Source: an uncultured Flavobacteriales bacterium
Lineage (GTDB): Bacteria > Bacteroidota > Bacteroidia > Flavobacteriales > UBA1820
Length of the DNA stretch: 7,702 nucleotides
NCBI GenBank assembly: GCA_938023515.1
Contig: CALJDR010000042.1
Location: forward strand, 1-7,702
Reading direction: 5' to 3'
Positions within the stretch are counted from its first letter, which is position 1. Every line of letters begins with the position of its first letter. Made by a program: the position numbers and the translations under genes. The notes beneath the pieces are model-generated. The model saw only the letters and a list, made by a program, of their open reading frames with translations. It did not search any database and was not told where the DNA came from. Shown one piece after another: positions 5,402 through 7,702 of the stretch.

Positions 5402-6787
5402 ATGTCAAACCGGAACGAACAAAAGAAACTTTTCATAGAGACTTACGGCTGCCAGATGAATGTGGCGGACAGCGAAGTAGTGGCTGGAATTCTCGCTACG
5501 GTGGGCTATGCGCTGACCGACGATTTGAAAGCCGCAGACCTGATACTGGTCAATACCTGCTCTGTGCGGGAAAAGGCCGAACAGACCGTCCGTAATAAAC
5601 TGTCCAACCTGACCCACCTCAAACGCTATCGGCCTCATTTGGTGATCGGCGTGCTGGGTTGTATGGCCGAGCGCCTGAAAGAACGGTTGCTCGAAGAGGA
5701 ACAAATGGTCGACCTGGTGGCTGGCCCGGACGCTTACCGCGACCTGCCCCGTCTGGTAGAGGAAGCGCTTGCCCGGCGCCCGGCGGTGAATGTCCGCCTT
5801 TCGCTCGAAGAAACCTATGACGGGGTATCGCCCGTGCGGCTGTCGGAAGCCCCTGTCACAGCTTTCGTATCGGTGATGCGCGGCTGCGACAATATGTGTA
5901 CCTATTGTGTAGTGCCCTATACGCGGGGGCGCGAGCGGAGCCGGGATCCGAAGTCTGTACTGGAAGAAATACGGGTACTGGAAGCCGAAGGCTGCCGGGA
6001 GGTGACCCTGTTGGGACAGAACATCGATTCCTACCTGTGGTACGGCGGCGGAGCGAAAAAAGATTTTGATAAAGCGTCCGAGGATGATAAAAAAAGCGCT
6101 GTCCGTTTTTCCGGCCTTCTGGCCTTGGTAGCGGAAACATTCCCGCAGATGCGCATCCGTTTCTGTACGTCCAACCCACACGATATGACGGACGATGTGT
6201 TGGAGACCATCGCCGGACACGAAAATATTTGCCGGTACCTGCACCTGCCGTTCCAGAGCGGATCGACCCGGGTGCTTCGGCATATGCGCCGCGGCTATAC
6301 GCGGGAGGAGTACATCGGCCTGATCGACCGTATCCGGGCCCGGATACCCGATTGCGGCATTACGATGGATATAATAGCCGGTTATCCGACGGAAACAGAG
6401 GAAGACCATCAGGCTACGCTTTCCCTGATGGAATACGTGAAATACGATTTCGGGTATATGTTCAAATATTCGGAGCGTCCGGGCACGTATGCGGCCTCCC
6501 ATTATCCGGACGATGTGCCCGATGAGGTGAAGCAGAGGCGTCTGGACGAGATAATCGCCCTACAGGCCCGCCATTCTCTGGAGCGGAACAATTCGTATCT
6601 GGGCAAAGTGTGCCGGGTGCTCTGCGAGGGGACCAGTAAAAAAGATAGAAACCGGCTTTTCGGCCGCAATTCCCAGGGTACGGTCGTGGTGTTCGATGCT
6701 GACGGATACAAAATAGGCGATTTTGCCGATGTCCGGATCACAGGTTCGACGCAGGGGACTTTGCTGGGCGAAATTCTGGGAAAATAA
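5402..6787 (+). CDS. miaB: tRNA-2-methylthio-N6-dimethylallyladenosine synthase (methylthiotransferase MiaB)
   Basis: This radical-SAM enzyme adds a methylthio group to i6A37 of tRNAs reading UNN codons, giving ms2i6A. The 461-residue protein shows the full domain order: an N-terminal MTTase domain (about 8-125) with three cluster-binding cysteines, Cys17 (YGCQMN), Cys53 (NTCSVREKAEQ) and Cys87 (LGCMAE); a radical-SAM core with C162-DNM-C166-TY-C169 and VVPYTRGRERSR immediately after; and a C-terminal TRAM domain (about 395-460, ending STQGTLLGEIL). VVPYTRGRER and LFIETYGCQMNVADSEVV favour MiaB over the paralogues MtaB and RimO. The start at 5402 places the conserved N-terminus correctly. An earlier in-frame ATG at 5315 would add 29 unconserved residues and lies upstream of the promoter candidate. 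A charged insertion after NIDSYLWYGGG (about 213-235) lengthens a loop. It is probably co-transcribed with the prenyl synthase gene 11 bp downstream. Confidence 0.96.
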   Translation: MSNRNEQKKLFIETYGCQMNVADSEVVAGILATVGYALTDDLKAADLILVNTCSVREKAEQTVRNKLSNLTHLKRYRPHLVIGVLGCMAERLKERLLEEEQMVDLVAGPDAYRDLPRLVEEALARRPAVNVRLSLEETYDGVSPVRLSEAPVTAFVSVMRGCDNMCTYCVVPYTRGRERSRDPKSVLEEIRVLEAEGCREVTLLGQNIDSYLWYGGGAKKDFDKASEDDKKSAVRFSGLLALVAETFPQMRIRFCTSNPHDMTDDVLETIAGHENICRYLHLPFQSGSTRVLRHMRRGYTREEYIGLIDRIRARIPDCGITMDIIAGYPTETEEDHQATLSLMEYVKYDFGYMFKYSERPGTYAASHYPDDVPDEVKQRRLDEIIALQARHSLERNNSYLGKVCRVLCEGTSKKDRNRLFGRNSQGTVVVFDADGYKIGDFADVRITGSTQGTLLGEILGK

Positions 6788-6798
6788 CAAACAAGAAA

Positions 6799-7702
6799 AT
6801 GGAAAAATTCGTAAACAGATATTCGGATGTATTGGAAGAGGCGTTCGGGGCGTTCAGCCACAAGTATCCTTCGCCTACCCATCTGTACGACCCGGTGCGT
6901 TACATCCTTTCCTTGGGGGGCAAGCGCATAAGGCCAGCCTTGGTGCTGTTGGCCGCCGACAGTTTCGGATGTCCGGTAAAAAAAGCACTCCCGGCCGCTC
7001 TGGCGATCGAGGTGTTTCACAATTTTTCCCTGGTACACGACGATATTATGGACCGCGCTCCGCTGCGCCGCGGGCATCAGACCGTACACTGCCGCTGGGA
7101 TGAGAATACGGCGATTCTTTCGGGCGATGTGATGATGATACAGGCTTACGAACTGTTTGAGAATTACACGGGGGACGACTTTCGGCGTATTGTATTGGCC
7201 TTTAATAAAGTGGCCCGGCTGGTCTGTGAAGGACAGCAACTCGATATGGATTATGAAAAAGAGGATCGCGTAAGCCTGGGACAATACATCGGGATGATTC
7301 GGCTCAAGACGGCTGTGCTGATAGCCGGCGCCCTTAAAATAGGGGGAATCGTGGCCGGGGCTTCGGAGGAAGAACTCGAAGTGCTGTATGATTTCGGGAT
7401 CAATATCGGGCTGGCCTTCCAGCTTACGGATGATTATCTGGATACGTTCGGCAATCAGGATACGTTCGGCAAGCGGATAGGCGGGGATATACTCGAAGGG
7501 AAAAAGACATTCCTTTATATCATCGCCCGGGAGAAAGTTTCGGAAGAAGAATTCGAAAAAGCTTTTTCCATTTCTGCCGAAAGCGAAAAAATAGAGGCCG
7601 TCCGTACGCTGTATATCCGAGCCGGAGCAGATAAGGAACTGGAAGATGCGATAGCAGGCTTCACGAAAAAGGCGCTGGGTTGTGTGTCCCGCCTGCCATT
7701 TT
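6799..7702 (+). CDS. Polyprenyl (isoprenoid) diphosphate synthase, 3'-truncated
   Basis: This trans-type prenyltransferase condenses isopentenyl diphosphate onto allylic diphosphates. The visible 301 residues are near full family length (about 320-325), and the gene runs off the window without a stop. Seen: the GGKRIRP motif (40-46) for diphosphate binding, the first aspartate-rich motif DDIMD (81-85) followed by RRG, GDVMM, the second aspartate-rich motif TDDYLD (210-215), then KRIGGDILEGKKTFL with Lys235 and Lys236. All Mg2+-binding aspartates are present. Phe76, five residues before the first motif, is a bulky residue at a position known to limit chain length, suggesting a C15-C20 product rather than a long quinone side chain. 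This is inference, so I give no symbol. The ATG at 6799, preceded by an A-rich stretch, gives the start MEKFVNRYSDVLEEAF. It lies 11 bp after the miaB stop with no terminator between, so the two are likely an operon. Confidence 0.93.
   Translation, partial: MEKFVNRYSDVLEEAFGAFSHKYPSPTHLYDPVRYILSLGGKRIRPALVLLAADSFGCPVKKALPAALAIEVFHNFSLVHDDIMDRAPLRRGHQTVHCRWDENTAILSGDVMMIQAYELFENYTGDDFRRIVLAFNKVARLVCEGQQLDMDYEKEDRVSLGQYIGMIRLKTAVLIAGALKIGGIVAGASEEELEVLYDFGINIGLAFQLTDDYLDTFGNQDTFGKRIGGDILEGKKTFLYIIAREKVSEEEFEKAFSISAESEKIEAVRTLYIRAGADKELEDAIAGFTKKALGCVSRLPF

Noticed and set aside
5405..6502. 365-residue open frame on the - strand
   Set aside because: It is antisense to miaB, whose identity and frame are secure. 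There is no motif or promoter of its own.
7441..7472. 14-bp direct repeat GATACGTTCGGCAA with 18-bp period in the prenyl synthase gene
   Set aside because: It encodes DTFGNQDTFGK just after the second aspartate-rich motif. This segment is of normal length and kind for the family, so the repeat is probably coincidental codon similarity.

Overview
The window looks like a contig end from a member of the Bacteroidota, most likely Bacteroidales and perhaps Rikenellaceae (Alistipes-like). The evidence is moderately high GC, start codons without Shine-Dalgarno sequences, promoter candidates matching the Bacteroidota -7 consensus TAnnTTTG, and two LruC/DUF4842-type proteins, a family common in this phylum. 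The family-level placement is a guess from general appearance, not from a search.

Layout: all real genes lie on the + strand. Bases 1-47 are not genomic. They are the end of an Illumina P5 sequence, an i5 index and the Nextera/Tn5 read-1 adapter. True sequence starts at 48, inside a 5'-truncated LruC/DUF4842-like gene (48-870), which ends in a strong terminator. Next comes gcvP (1045-3879), the full-length single-chain glycine decarboxylase, with its own promoter candidate and terminator. A 318-bp intergenic region with a promoter candidate and a potentially structured leader precedes a second LruC/DUF4842-like gene (4198-5247), an intact predicted lipoprotein clearly paralogous to the first. 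After another terminator, a promoter candidate leads into miaB (5402-6787), the tRNA methylthiotransferase. Only 11 bp later comes a polyprenyl (isoprenoid) diphosphate synthase gene (6799 to the window end, 3'-truncated).

How it works together: gcvP, miaB and the prenyl synthase are conserved housekeeping genes. The first three genes look like separate transcription units, each closed by an intrinsic terminator, and miaB with the prenyl synthase probably forms one operon. The less-described content is the pair of LruC/DUF4842-like envelope proteins on either side of gcvP. I see no mobile element, CRISPR array, rRNA or tRNA, and no convincing novel multi-gene system. The points most worth a second look are the adapter contamination, the paralogue pair, a 12-bp direct repeat overlapping the gcvP promoter, and the nested inverted repeats in the leader of the second paralogue.
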